Source: Prevotella sp. (lineage in GTDB: Bacteria; Bacteroidota; Bacteroidia; Bacteroidales; Bacteroidaceae). Taken from it: DNA of 16,100 bases. Below, piece after piece: positions 1-7,465 of this stretch (position 1 is its first letter; every line of letters starts with the position of its first letter). Location: assembly GCA_003483565.1 (NCBI GenBank), contig DMYZ01000072.1, positions 1 through 16,100 of the forward strand. The letters run 5' to 3'. The notes below the pieces were generated by a model that was not told the origin of the DNA, searched no databases, and saw only the letters and a list, made by a program, of their open reading frames with translations. The translations under genes and the position numbers were made by a program.

Positions 1-1276
1 TAATGGTCTTGCCTCTCAAAAGAATTTCATCATTCTCGCCTATTTTCACGTCAATTCCATCAAGAGGACGTCCTACAGAATTCATAGAATACGGCTTGTC
101 AACACGATCACAAGATACAGTAGCAAGGCTCTCGGTAAGACCGTAGCCCACCATCATGAAGATACCAATAGAATGAATAAATTCCTTCACTTCCGGTGAT
201 ACATACGCACCTGCCGTAGGGAAAATATGTGGATGTTCCAGACCTAACTGTTTACGGACAAGGCTTAATATCGTCTTGTTAACCAGCTGATATTGTACCT
301 CGAGGAGAGCAGGAACCCACTTGCCTCGAGCTTTGTATTCAACATTTCTCTTTCTCCCAATAGCCAATGCTTTTTCAAATATTCGCTTCTGTATAGGATT
401 GGAGGAATCAATCTTCGCCTTAACAGCTATATATACCTTTTCCCAAAAACGAGGTACAGAACTCATACATGTAGGATGGGTTTCACGCATACTTTCCTGA
501 ATTTCTTTCGGATAGGTATTTATGATGAGTTGGGCACCTTCACTCAAAACAAGATATGTCCAACCACGCTCAAAGACATGAGTAAAAGGCAAAAAGTTGA
601 TTACCCTGTCGTTCTCTCCAACAGGAACCGCCTTATGGTTACCTTCAAGAGCAGCATCATACTGACTATATGTCAAGACGACACCCTTACTTTCACCAGT
701 TGTCCCACTTGTATAAAGTATATTACAGATATCATCATAAGACGCTTCTTTCCAAAGCTCTTCCACTTCCGATTGACGAGGAAGATTTTCTCCTAATTTA
801 ATAAAATCTTCAAAATAGAGAGCGTTTGGATCATGTGTACTAATACGAACGCTGTGATCAAATATAACAATACGTTCAAGAGAAGGGCACAATGCAAATA
901 TGCGGTGAGCTTTATCATATTGTTCTTGTTCTCCAACAAAGAGCAAACGAATTTCACCATCATTAAGCATATACTGTATCTGCTGCTCACTACTTGTAGC
1001 ATAAAATGGTATAGAAATTACCTTATCGCCATAGGCTCCAAAATCTGTATAAAGGTACTGAATACAATTCTGAGAGAATACAGCTATTTTTTCCTGAGGC
1101 TTTATGCCTAAATTGAGGAATGCATTACTTACTTGCTTAACGCGTAAAGAAAACTGATTCCAAGATACAGTCTTCCATTCAAGGCTACCAAACTGTCTGA
1201 AATTTAAGGCAGGACGATCACCATGTTTTTTAGCCTGTTCGTGAATGAGCACAGAAAGATGACATCTCGTTTGCAT
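1..1276 (-). CDS. Long-chain acyl-CoA synthetase (AMP-binding), C-terminus cut by window edge
   Basis: This frame is open from an ATG at 1276 to the left edge, giving about 425 N-terminal residues. It belongs to the ANL adenylating family, which activates a fatty acid to acyl-AMP and then to acyl-CoA at the inner face of the membrane. The P-loop-like motif YTSGTTGESKG lies at residues 188-198 and the adenine/acid-binding motif YGLTES at 378-383, both intact. A region reading LPFTHVFER follows the P-loop, as in FadD/FAA1-type long-chain ligases. Family members run to about 600 residues, so the missing part should hold the C-terminal lid domain with the catalytic lysine. The start is supported by a complete promoter ending 21 bases upstream. 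Long-chain specificity is inferred from family resemblance; another carboxylic acid cannot be excluded. The gene is divergent from argE and shows no functional link to it. Confidence 0.9.
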   Translation of the reverse strand, partial: MQTRCHLSVLIHEQAKKHGDRPALNFRQFGSLEWKTVSWNQFSLRVKQVSNAFLNLGIKPQEKIAVFSQNCIQYLYTDFGAYGDKVISIPFYATSSEQQIQYMLNDGEIRLLFVGEQEQYDKAHRIFALCPSLERIVIFDHSVRISTHDPNALYFEDFIKLGENLPRQSEVEELWKEASYDDICNILYTSGTTGESKGVVLTYSQYDAALEGNHKAVPVGENDRVINFLPFTHVFERGWTYLVLSEGAQLIINTYPKEIQESMRETHPTCMSSVPRFWEKVYIAVKAKIDSSNPIQKRIFEKALAIGRKRNVEYKARGKWVPALLEVQYQLVNKTILSLVRKQLGLEHPHIFPTAGAYVSPEVKEFIHSIGIFMMVGYGLTESLATVSCDRVDKPYSMNSVGRPLDGIDVKIGENDEILLRGKTI

Positions 1277-1297
1277 AATTGTTTTGTTTAAATATTG

Positions 1298-1328
1298 CAA
1301 AGATAACAGAAATAAACAAAAGAACAAA
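1298..1328 (-). promoter_or_regulatory. Promoter of the acyl-CoA synthetase gene
   Basis: On the minus strand a -33 element TTTG (1325-1328) is followed by exactly 19 bases and then a -7 element TATCTTTG (1298-1305), matching the Bacteroides consensus TTTG / TAnnTTTG. It is the only promoter in the window with both elements. The start codon lies 21 bases past the box, so a leader of about 18 bases is expected. The rest of the 202-base divergent gap to argE shows nothing else I can support. Confidence 0.75.
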
Positions 1329-1465
1329 ATTAAAAGTGAAAATTTCCTACAGCTTATCGTTTTTTCATTTTATTGTGCCGACAAATAATTTTCATAAAAC
1401 TACTTAATATTACTAATTTCATTTATATTTTCAACTCTAAAGAAAGCTATTTCAAAAAAAATAAG

Positions 1466-1473
1466 TAAGTTTG
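1466..1473 (+). promoter_or_regulatory. -7 box of argE, almost touching the start codon
   Basis: TAAGTTTG fits TAnnTTTG. No -33 TTTG is present at the usual spacing. Only 5 bases separate the box from the ATG at 1479 (8 from a second ATG at 1482). If the G of the box sits near -4, transcription would start within a few bases of the initiation codon, giving a leaderless or nearly leaderless mRNA. Confidence 0.5.
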
Positions 1474-1478
1474 TCTGC

Positions 1479-2546
1479 ATGATGGAAATAACAGAATACA
1501 CTAAAGATGCAGTTAAACTTCTAAAGAAGCTCATCGCTACTCCTTCTGTCAGCAAGTCTGAAGCAGATGCAGCCCGTGTAATAAGGGAGCAAATCAAAGA
1601 ATATGGATTCAACGGTAATGTTGAAGCCAATAACACCTGGATTATCAGCAAAGACTGGAATGACAATAAACCGACTTTACTTCTCAATGCCCATATTGAT
1701 ACCGTCAAACCGGCTGCGACATGGAGCAGGGATCCATTTAATCCTACTTTAGATGGTGATATCCTTTATGGTCTGGGAAGTAATGACTGTGGGGGGGGAC
1801 TCGTATCCTTACTACAACTATTTAGAATTCTCTCTCTAAAACCGCAAAAATTCAACTATATTTATCTTGCATCTGCAGAAGAAGAAATCTCAGGCATAAA
1901 TGGTATTAGCCGAGCCTTGCCTTTGCTGCCGAAAATAGACCTTGCTATCGTCGGAGAACCAACAAATATGCAACCGGCTATTGCAGAAAAAGGCCTGATG
2001 GTACTTGATGTCATTGCACATGGAAAAAGTGGACATGCTGCCAGAGATGAAGGAATCAATGCTATTTATGAAGCTTTAAGCGATTTGGAATGGTTCCGTA
2101 ACTACAAATTTCAGAAAACAAGTCCTTTCCTCGGCCCGACAAAGATGGCCGTTACCGTCATTCATGCAGGAACTCAGCATAATGTTATTCCAGATACCTG
2201 CACGATGCTTGTTGATGTCCGCACAAATGAATTTTATGATAATGAAGAAGTATTCCATTTCATCGACCAACATACAAAAAGTGAATGTCATGCTCATTCT
2301 TTCCGCTTGAAATCCTCAAGGATAGATCCTGAGCATCCTTTGATTAAAAGATGCATAAGCATAGGAATGGTCCCTTTTGGTTCTCCCACCTTAAGTGACC
2401 AGTCTCTCATGAGTTTTCCTTCTTTCAAGCTAGGTCCAGGGGAATCAAGCAGGAGTCATTCCGCTGATGAATTCATCAAAATAGATGAAATAAGAAATGC
2501 CATCCAGCAATATGCTAATCTTCTGGATGGCAAATCTATTGAATAA
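1479..2546 (+). CDS. argE: M20-family N-acyl amino-acid deacylase of arginine synthesis (ArgE)
   Basis: The 355-residue protein is a complete M20 zinc peptidase. Expected metal and catalytic residues are all visible: H72 and D74 in NAHIDTV, D103 in GSND, E134-E135 in the SAEEE stretch, E160 in GEPT, and H327 near the C-terminus. H186 in SGHAARDEG marks the dimerisation lid domain. The stretches IVGEPTNMQPAIAEKGLMVL and GTQHNVIPDTC match Bacteroides ArgE as I know it. Bacteroides uses an N-succinylornithine transcarbamylase, so the natural substrate may be N-succinylcitrulline rather than N-acetylornithine; this is inference from the group. The start is one of two tandem ATGs (1479 or 1482). 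A run of eight G at 1791-1798 encodes G105-G107 beside metal ligand D103. The last 50 bases also form a hairpin that appears to terminate the opposing operon. DapE-type desuccinylase is the main alternative, but less likely. Confidence 0.85.
   Translation: MMEITEYTKDAVKLLKKLIATPSVSKSEADAARVIREQIKEYGFNGNVEANNTWIISKDWNDNKPTLLLNAHIDTVKPAATWSRDPFNPTLDGDILYGLGSNDCGGGLVSLLQLFRILSLKPQKFNYIYLASAEEEISGINGISRALPLLPKIDLAIVGEPTNMQPAIAEKGLMVLDVIAHGKSGHAARDEGINAIYEALSDLEWFRNYKFQKTSPFLGPTKMAVTVIHAGTQHNVIPDTCTMLVDVRTNEFYDNEEVFHFIDQHTKSECHAHSFRLKSSRIDPEHPLIKRCISIGMVPFGSPTLSDQSLMSFPSFKLGPGESSRSHSADEFIKIDEIRNAIQQYANLLDGKSIE
2487..2532 (-). terminator. Intrinsic terminator of the dut-TPR-DUF4292-envC operon, inside argE
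   Basis: A perfect 10-base inverted repeat, TGCCATCCAG (2498-2507) and CTGGATGGCA (2523-2532), encloses a 15-base loop. On the minus strand the stem is followed by the T-rich tract TTTCTTATTTC (2497 down to 2487); on the plus strand no T tract follows. It therefore reads as a terminator for minus-strand transcription, beginning 20 bases past the envC stop codon. It lies entirely within the last codons of argE. The long loop lowers the score somewhat. Confidence 0.6.
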
Positions 2547-2552
2547 TTCGTT

Positions 2553-4193
2553 TTACCTTCCTAACCACACTTCCGGATTAAGCTTGGCTGTCTCTTTACG
2601 CAGCTGAAACTGAAGAATATTATCAGTACCAACAGTACCCAGATCCTGACGTGTGCTGACATGCTGACCGCGATGAACATTCACAGATCTCAAGTTACAA
2701 TAAACAGAAATATAAGAGCCATGACGGACCATCACAACCCAGGTCCCGGCATAACCGAATACTGCAGAAACTTCGCCATCATAAATTGCTCTTGCCTGGC
2801 AACCAGAATGACCAAGAATATTGATGCCTTTATTATCAAGCGTCACACCGTTCAATCCTGCCACACTATGCTGCCCAAAATGACTTACAATACGATAGTC
2901 TCCTGTAATTGGCATAGGTAAACGCCCTCTGTTTTCTTCAAAGCCATTGCTCATCATACGATCTACAGTCGAAAGATTTTCAGCTTCTCGAGCATTTTCC
3001 TTTGCTTCTGCAATAGCCTTATTATCACGGACAGCATCAGCCGCAGCCTTACGTTCTGCAGCTTCACGAACAGACTGAGCAGCTCTTGCCGCCTGTTGAG
3101 CCCTTGCTTCCTGTTCTGCAGCAACCTTAGCTGCAACTTCTGCAGCATTTTTTTTCTTTGCTTCTGCAGCCATCTGTTGCCTTTCGGCCTGTTCAGCAGC
3201 CTTACGAGCAGCCTCTGCTTGTGCCTTCAGCTGGATTTCACGGGCTTTAGCTTCTGCTATATGACGAGCGTTTTCTTTTGCAGCAGCCTCTGCTACAGCC
3301 CTTTTCTTAGCTAATTCTGCAGCTCTCTGCCTTGCAGCGGCTGCAGCAGCAACTTTCCGTTTTGTTTCAGCCAGAGCTCTTGCCTTAGCTTTGGCTACTT
3401 CCTGAGCAACTATTCTATCAATTTGTGCATTAAGCATAGCATCCTTCTTCTGCTGGTCAGAAATGATTTTCTGAATAGTTTTCTGCTGAGACTGTAAACT
3501 GGCAACCACGCCCTGCTGTTCTGTCTTCTTACCTTCAAGTTCTCCCTTAACAACTCGTCCTTTATACAATAGAACATTCTTATGTCCCTTTACCTGCTGT
3601 AACTGTTGATGTTTAGCTAAGACCTCTGCCTGTTTGATCCGAACCATATCCCCCTGTGCTTTCTGAAAAGCAGCGTATTGACGAATGAAACGGAAACGGC
3701 GATACATTTGAGCAAAATTTTTAGCGCTAAATATAAACATCAGCTTATCTTGTATGGTATGATGACGAGTCATATAGCGCATCGATCTAATATATTTTTC
3801 CTTACGATCACGCAACTGTTGCTCTAGTGTTTTCAGCTGACTTCTTAAAAGGCCAATATTCCCTTCAATATGATGAATATCCTTCTGGATGCCATCTATA
3901 TTCTGTTGTTTCTCGTCTATTTCGCTATTAATGGAAAGAAGCTTTTGCAAACGTTGCTCAACATCAATTTGATTTGCTTTCAAAGCAGCCTGCTGCTCTC
4001 GTATTTTTTTCTGTATAGCAGCTCTCTGATTGCGAAGACTACGAATGGAAGAATTAGTGTAACCTGTTTTGGAAGCCCGTTTTTCTTTTCGAACAGTCCT
4101 TACAATCTTGATTGCTTTACGTTGTTGTCTTTTCTGTGCATAAGGAGCAAGAGAAAAGATGAGTGTCAACAGAAAAATTAGAAGTCTTTTCAT
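2553..4193 (-). CDS. envC: EnvC-like murein hydrolase activator with degenerate LytM domain
   Basis: The 546-residue protein starts with a signal peptide (MKRLLIFLLTLIFSLAPYAQ, residues 1-20). A long coiled coil (about 50-265) follows, then an Ala/Lys/Glu-rich segment (about 266-405) and a C-terminal LytM/M23 domain (about 425-546) ending LNPEVWLGR, close to the E. coli EnvC ending NPQPWLGR as I recall it. The M23 zinc ligands are replaced: HxGxD reads N454-K-G-I-N458, the third-motif His reads N500 in YCNL, and the HxH pair is I526 and Q528. The domain should not cut peptidoglycan. E. coli EnvC is also degenerate and instead activates septal amidases AmiA and AmiB, so the same periplasmic role is inferred here. 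It is longer than the E. coli protein (about 420) by roughly the Ala-rich segment. The ATG directly follows the stop codon of the DUF4292 gene, so translation is probably coupled. A dead M23 protein of other function is the alternative. Confidence 0.85.
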   Translation of the reverse strand: MKRLLIFLLTLIFSLAPYAQKRQQRKAIKIVRTVRKEKRASKTGYTNSSIRSLRNQRAAIQKKIREQQAALKANQIDVEQRLQKLLSINSEIDEKQQNIDGIQKDIHHIEGNIGLLRSQLKTLEQQLRDRKEKYIRSMRYMTRHHTIQDKLMFIFSAKNFAQMYRRFRFIRQYAAFQKAQGDMVRIKQAEVLAKHQQLQQVKGHKNVLLYKGRVVKGELEGKKTEQQGVVASLQSQQKTIQKIISDQQKKDAMLNAQIDRIVAQEVAKAKARALAETKRKVAAAAAARQRAAELAKKRAVAEAAAKENARHIAEAKAREIQLKAQAEAARKAAEQAERQQMAAEAKKKNAAEVAAKVAAEQEARAQQAARAAQSVREAAERKAAADAVRDNKAIAEAKENAREAENLSTVDRMMSNGFEENRGRLPMPITGDYRIVSHFGQHSVAGLNGVTLDNKGINILGHSGCQARAIYDGEVSAVFGYAGTWVVMVRHGSYISVYCNLRSVNVHRGQHVSTRQDLGTVGTDNILQFQLRKETAKLNPEVWLGR

Positions 4194-5093
4194 TTACATA
4201 TTCATAATTTTACCCAGAGCATCCTGAGCATCAATCTGTGTATATTTTGATGATAATTGTGTCTCTGTACTCCAGTCACTATCTGTTTCCACCTTATCCA
4301 TTTCAATAGAGACCTTGACTTTCCGAACTTGCTTAGAAGCATCCGTAACAAATTCAAAAACCTGTGTAGCAGGAAATTGTTTGACTCCCACATTAGCAAA
4401 GTCAGAATAATTCCAATTTAGGCGTGATGTACCAAACTTACTATCCCTATAAGTAATCGTTGCCTTATTAATTTTTCCAGAAGTCTTATCGGCTTCCCAA
4501 CAGTAGTTCATCTGTCCTTTTTGAAGGATCAGAGGCACATTTTGATTCTTTTCATTAAGATTGACATTAAAGTCCTTAAGATCAGAATCTGAGAGTTTAT
4601 CTTTACCCGGTACAAGAAGCTGATTCCAGAAAAGGGCTTGAAGAGAATAAAAATTAATACCCTGCTTCTTAAGGAAATCTATCTGGTTATAGTCTGCTTT
4701 TATATATTGCTTATGTATACGATCGACAATGAGGACATAATCAGGTGTAAAATCCATTCTTCCTACTTCTGTACCTAATAAAGGTATGAAAAGTTGGAGG
4801 CGAATAATCTGGTTCTTGCGCATGCGCAAAGAACCTGGCACCGTGATATTCTTATCTCCGGCAACAAGATTAAAGGTCATACTTCCTGTTATATTCGAAG
4901 AATAGACTTGAGCATCATAGACTTTACGGGCAAACGTCAACATCAAAAGAGCATTAGAAGGAGCAACAGAAGAAGATTGAGTCTTTACCGTATCTTTGAT
5001 CTGGCTGTCTCTAACCAACACATGCTTAGCACTGCAAGAAGCTGAAAGCATCATAAAGCAGAAGCCAAAAACACAAATTTTAATCGATTTCAT
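4194..5093 (-). CDS. DUF4292 family probable lipoprotein
   Basis: The 299-residue protein has a lipoprotein-type signal: MKSIKICVFGFCFMMLSASC with the probable lipidated Cys at position 20. The lipobox is loose (Ser at -3), as is common in Bacteroidota. The mature part is rich in beta-strand-like alternation and resembles the DUF4292 family, found largely in Bacteroidota and without an established function. Features such as NLVAGDKNITVPGSLRMRKN and MDFTPDYVLIVDRIHKQYIK suggest a LolA/LolB-like open beta-barrel that could carry lipids or lipoproteins; this is a fold guess, not shown by the sequence. The gene starts 2 bases after the TPR gene and abuts envC with no gap, so the three proteins are probably made together and act in the periplasm or at the outer membrane. 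Confidence 0.75.
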   Translation of the reverse strand: MKSIKICVFGFCFMMLSASCSAKHVLVRDSQIKDTVKTQSSSVAPSNALLMLTFARKVYDAQVYSSNITGSMTFNLVAGDKNITVPGSLRMRKNQIIRLQLFIPLLGTEVGRMDFTPDYVLIVDRIHKQYIKADYNQIDFLKKQGINFYSLQALFWNQLLVPGKDKLSDSDLKDFNVNLNEKNQNVPLILQKGQMNYCWEADKTSGKINKATITYRDSKFGTSRLNWNYSDFANVGVKQFPATQVFEFVTDASKQVRKVKVSIEMDKVETDSDWSTETQLSSKYTQIDAQDALGKIMNM

Positions 5094-5095
5094 CG

Positions 5096-6877
5096 CTATT
5101 TTCGTTCTTTTATATATTTCTTCAATTTTATTTTCTTAGGTAAGATCTTGTCTGTGCAACCGGCATTCATAGCTTTTTGCCAATAGACAACAGCCTTATC
5201 ATTCAGGTTATTTAAAGCATAGATATCACCAGCATGTTTTAATATATCAGCACTTGCTGTAGTATCCGTATCATTTTTCAGTGCCTGATCTATATAAATT
5301 TTCGCCTCTGCATAACGATTCTGTTTAAAAAGAATCCATGCATAAGTATCAAGAAATGTCGAATTTTTCGGCTCTGCCTTAATGGTACGATAGCTCATCT
5401 GTTCTGCTTTAGGGAGGCTTAGGTCTTCTTCACTCAGATAGTAAGCATAGTTGTTCAAACATTCTACATTATCTTCCTTCCACTGTAGACAACTGTCATA
5501 AGCAGCAAAAGCTTCCTTCGTCATTCCCTTTTGATGAAGGATGTCACCCATAATAGCATAGAAATCAGACACAATATTTGAATTACTCTGTGGGTTTATC
5601 TCCGTAACTCCTCTTCGGAAAGCATCGAGGGCTTCATCATGTTTATCTTGTTGGTAATAGGCAAGACCCTCAAAATAATAAAAAGCCATTTCATCAGGAT
5701 GATATTCAGTCCCGACTTTACTTAAATCGATAACTTTCTCAAAATTTTTCTTAGCCCAATAAGATTGTATAAGCTGGATTCTTGCTCCCGTATTATCCGG
5801 TGCAATACTTAATACTTTTTTCAAAGCATTATCAAGTGAATCAGCTGGCATTTTTTTTAAACTCATATAGGCAGCTCGTAATTCTGCAATATCTCCATTT
5901 ATCTGTGGACTAGAAAGTGCTTTATCAAAGAGACCTAAAATATAAAGGGAATCACCATCAACCTGTTCACTTTGTTGAATAGCCTGCTTTAAGAAATTAA
6001 GTTTAGTATTATTATCCGTCTTAGGGTTCTCCAACAGTCTCACCATCAGCTTATTGGCAAGCGTATCTTCGTTTATCGCTTTGTAGTAATCATACATTGA
6101 CGAAAGAGCATAAGCGTTATTAGGTTCTTCATTGAGCACACCTGTAAAGAGTTTATAGGCTTCGCTAAGACGATTATTCTGCATTAACCAATTGGCAAAC
6201 ATCACCTTATAATTATTGTCAAACGGATGTTTATCCACAAGAGATTTTAATTCATTATAAGCAGCCTTCTTGTCGTTTTTCATTTCATAAACCTTCACTT
6301 TGCTCAAGGTAATGTCTTCGCTGCTTCCCTGCACAGTCTCAAGACGATTAATCGTAGCAATCATCTTGTCGTAATTTTTCTGCTGGTTATAAAGCTGGAT
6401 AAGAATTTTAAGATAATCAATATTCTCAGAATCCATCTTTGAAAGTTCTTCATACTTTTCAATAGCCTTAGCATAGTCCTGGGCACCTATATAATATTGC
6501 GCGACCCTTTCTAGATAAGTTGAATTATCAGGATTGAGAGTTGCCGCCTTCTCAAGGTTTACAAGTGTAAGAGAATCATTCTTTAGCTGGGAAAAATACA
6601 TTGCACGAAAATAATAAGCCTCAGCTCCGAAAGGATTAAGACGCAAAGCATGCTGCAACAAATTGAAGGCTGACGTATAGTTACCGGCATTTTGCTGCCT
6701 CGAAGCCTCTATGAAAAAGTAATTATACTTTTTCTGATCGTTGGGAGAAAGTTCTGCTACAGGCGTTCCAGTTGAAGGAATTGTCTTTCGATGTCCTGCC
6801 CAAACCGAAAGAACAGGCAAGGTTAACATACCTGCGACCAGCGTCACTGAGAATTTATATTTCAAATTATATTTCAT
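5096..6877 (-). CDS. Exported tetratricopeptide-repeat protein
   Basis: The 593-residue protein has an N-terminal signal peptide (about residues 1-28, ending VLSVWAG, no lipobox Cys) and then helical repeats over nearly its whole length. TPR units are clear at about 47-115 (YTSAFNLLQHALRLNP, LVNLEKAATLNPDN), 120-175 (DYAKAIEKYEELSKMD), 395-430 (KHDEALDAFRRGVTEINP) and 440-575 (RYAEAKIYIDQALKND, LNDKAVVYWQKAMNAG). No catalytic domain is visible, so it is probably a periplasmic protein-protein scaffold. It lies 39 bases after dut and 2 bases before the DUF4292 lipoprotein gene, and its functional partners are most likely that lipoprotein and the EnvC-like protein. The sequence TAAGGAA just before the ATG is Shine-Dalgarno-like but very close. 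I cannot assign a specific role. Confidence 0.85.
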   Translation of the reverse strand: MKYNLKYKFSVTLVAGMLTLPVLSVWAGHRKTIPSTGTPVAELSPNDQKKYNYFFIEASRQQNAGNYTSAFNLLQHALRLNPFGAEAYYFRAMYFSQLKNDSLTLVNLEKAATLNPDNSTYLERVAQYYIGAQDYAKAIEKYEELSKMDSENIDYLKILIQLYNQQKNYDKMIATINRLETVQGSSEDITLSKVKVYEMKNDKKAAYNELKSLVDKHPFDNNYKVMFANWLMQNNRLSEAYKLFTGVLNEEPNNAYALSSMYDYYKAINEDTLANKLMVRLLENPKTDNNTKLNFLKQAIQQSEQVDGDSLYILGLFDKALSSPQINGDIAELRAAYMSLKKMPADSLDNALKKVLSIAPDNTGARIQLIQSYWAKKNFEKVIDLSKVGTEYHPDEMAFYYFEGLAYYQQDKHDEALDAFRRGVTEINPQSNSNIVSDFYAIMGDILHQKGMTKEAFAAYDSCLQWKEDNVECLNNYAYYLSEEDLSLPKAEQMSYRTIKAEPKNSTFLDTYAWILFKQNRYAEAKIYIDQALKNDTDTTASADILKHAGDIYALNNLNDKAVVYWQKAMNAGCTDKILPKKIKLKKYIKERK

Positions 6878-6916
6878 TTCCTTATATTATTGGTTCGAAA
6901 CAAACAGCACTATTGC

Positions 6917-7354
6917 TTATTTTACCCCCGTGTGCCCATAACCGCCCTGACCTCTTTCTGTTTCATCAAGACAATCAGTCACATTCCACTTTATTTGTTC
7001 AAATTTTGTAATAATCATCTGAGCAATCCTCTCACCACTATTAATAACAAAATTTTCCTGAGAAAAGTTAATCAAAAGTACCATTATCTCTCCCCGGTAA
7101 TCAGCATCAATAGTTCCTGGAGAATTCAACACCGTAATGCCATGCTTCAGAGCAAGACCAGAGCGGGGACGGACTTGTGCCTCAAACCCTTCAGGAAGCG
7201 CTATATGAAGTCCTGTCGAAATAAGTTTTCTCTCCATAGGATGAAGCATCACCGGCTCATCTATATTAGCACGAAGATCCAAGCCTGCACTTTGCGCTGT
7301 AGCATAGGTTGGTAATTGCTGGTTTCCTCGATTGACGACTTTTACTTGAATCAT
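6917..7354 (-). CDS. dut: Deoxyuridine triphosphatase (dUTPase)
   Basis: The enzyme hydrolyses dUTP to dUMP and pyrophosphate, keeping uracil out of DNA and supplying dUMP for thymidylate synthesis. The 145-residue length fits the trimeric family, and all five motifs are present: AGLDLRA (23-29), PRSGLA (63-68), GTIDADYRGE (80-89, with catalytic D83 and stacking Y86), GERIAQ (107-112) and RGQGGYGHTG (134-143). Motif 5 has Tyr where Phe is usual for base stacking, a conservative change. It is the first gene of a minus-strand operon and is divergent from dgt. A -7 box lies 27 bases upstream of the ATG. Confidence 0.97.
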   Translation of the reverse strand: MIQVKVVNRGNQQLPTYATAQSAGLDLRANIDEPVMLHPMERKLISTGLHIALPEGFEAQVRPRSGLALKHGITVLNSPGTIDADYRGEIMVLLINFSQENFVINSGERIAQMIITKFEQIKWNVTDCLDETERGQGGYGHTGVK

Positions 7355-7381
7355 AGAAAGATAGTTTTATTGATTTAAATG

Positions 7382-7389
7382 CAAAAATA
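7382..7389 (-). promoter_or_regulatory. -7 box of the dut operon
   Basis: TATTTTTG on the minus strand fits TAnnTTTG. The box ends 27 bases before the dut ATG. No convincing TTTG is found at -33. This is the only promoter-like element I can place ahead of the dut-TPR-DUF4292-envC operon. Confidence 0.55.
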
Positions 7390-7453
7390 ACGTTTTATCC
7401 TAACATTCCAGCATTTTTCATTCTAAAAAGCTACAAATTAGCCAAAATTAGAT

Positions 7454-7461
7454 TACTTTTG
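7454..7461 (+). promoter_or_regulatory. -7 box of dgt, 4 bases from the start codon
   Basis: TACTTTTG fits TAnnTTTG and is followed by GCGTT ATG, with only 4 bases between the box and the initiation codon. No -33 TTTG is seen at the expected distance. With the usual register of this box the transcript would begin at about 7465, one base before the ATG, so the mRNA is predicted to be leaderless. The dut box lies 64 bases away, facing the other direction. Confidence 0.55.
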
Positions 7462-7465
7462 CGTT

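Noticed and set aside
3148..3155. Eight-base A/T homopolymers in envC (3148-3155) and the TPR gene (5851-5858) as slippage switches
   Set aside because: A runs encoding Lys are common in AT-rich genomes and the reading frames are intact, so there is no specific sign of phase variation.
6231..6239. Perfect DnaA-box sequence TTATCCACA
   Set aside because: It is single, lies within the TPR coding sequence, and has no neighbouring boxes or unwinding element, so an origin is not supported.
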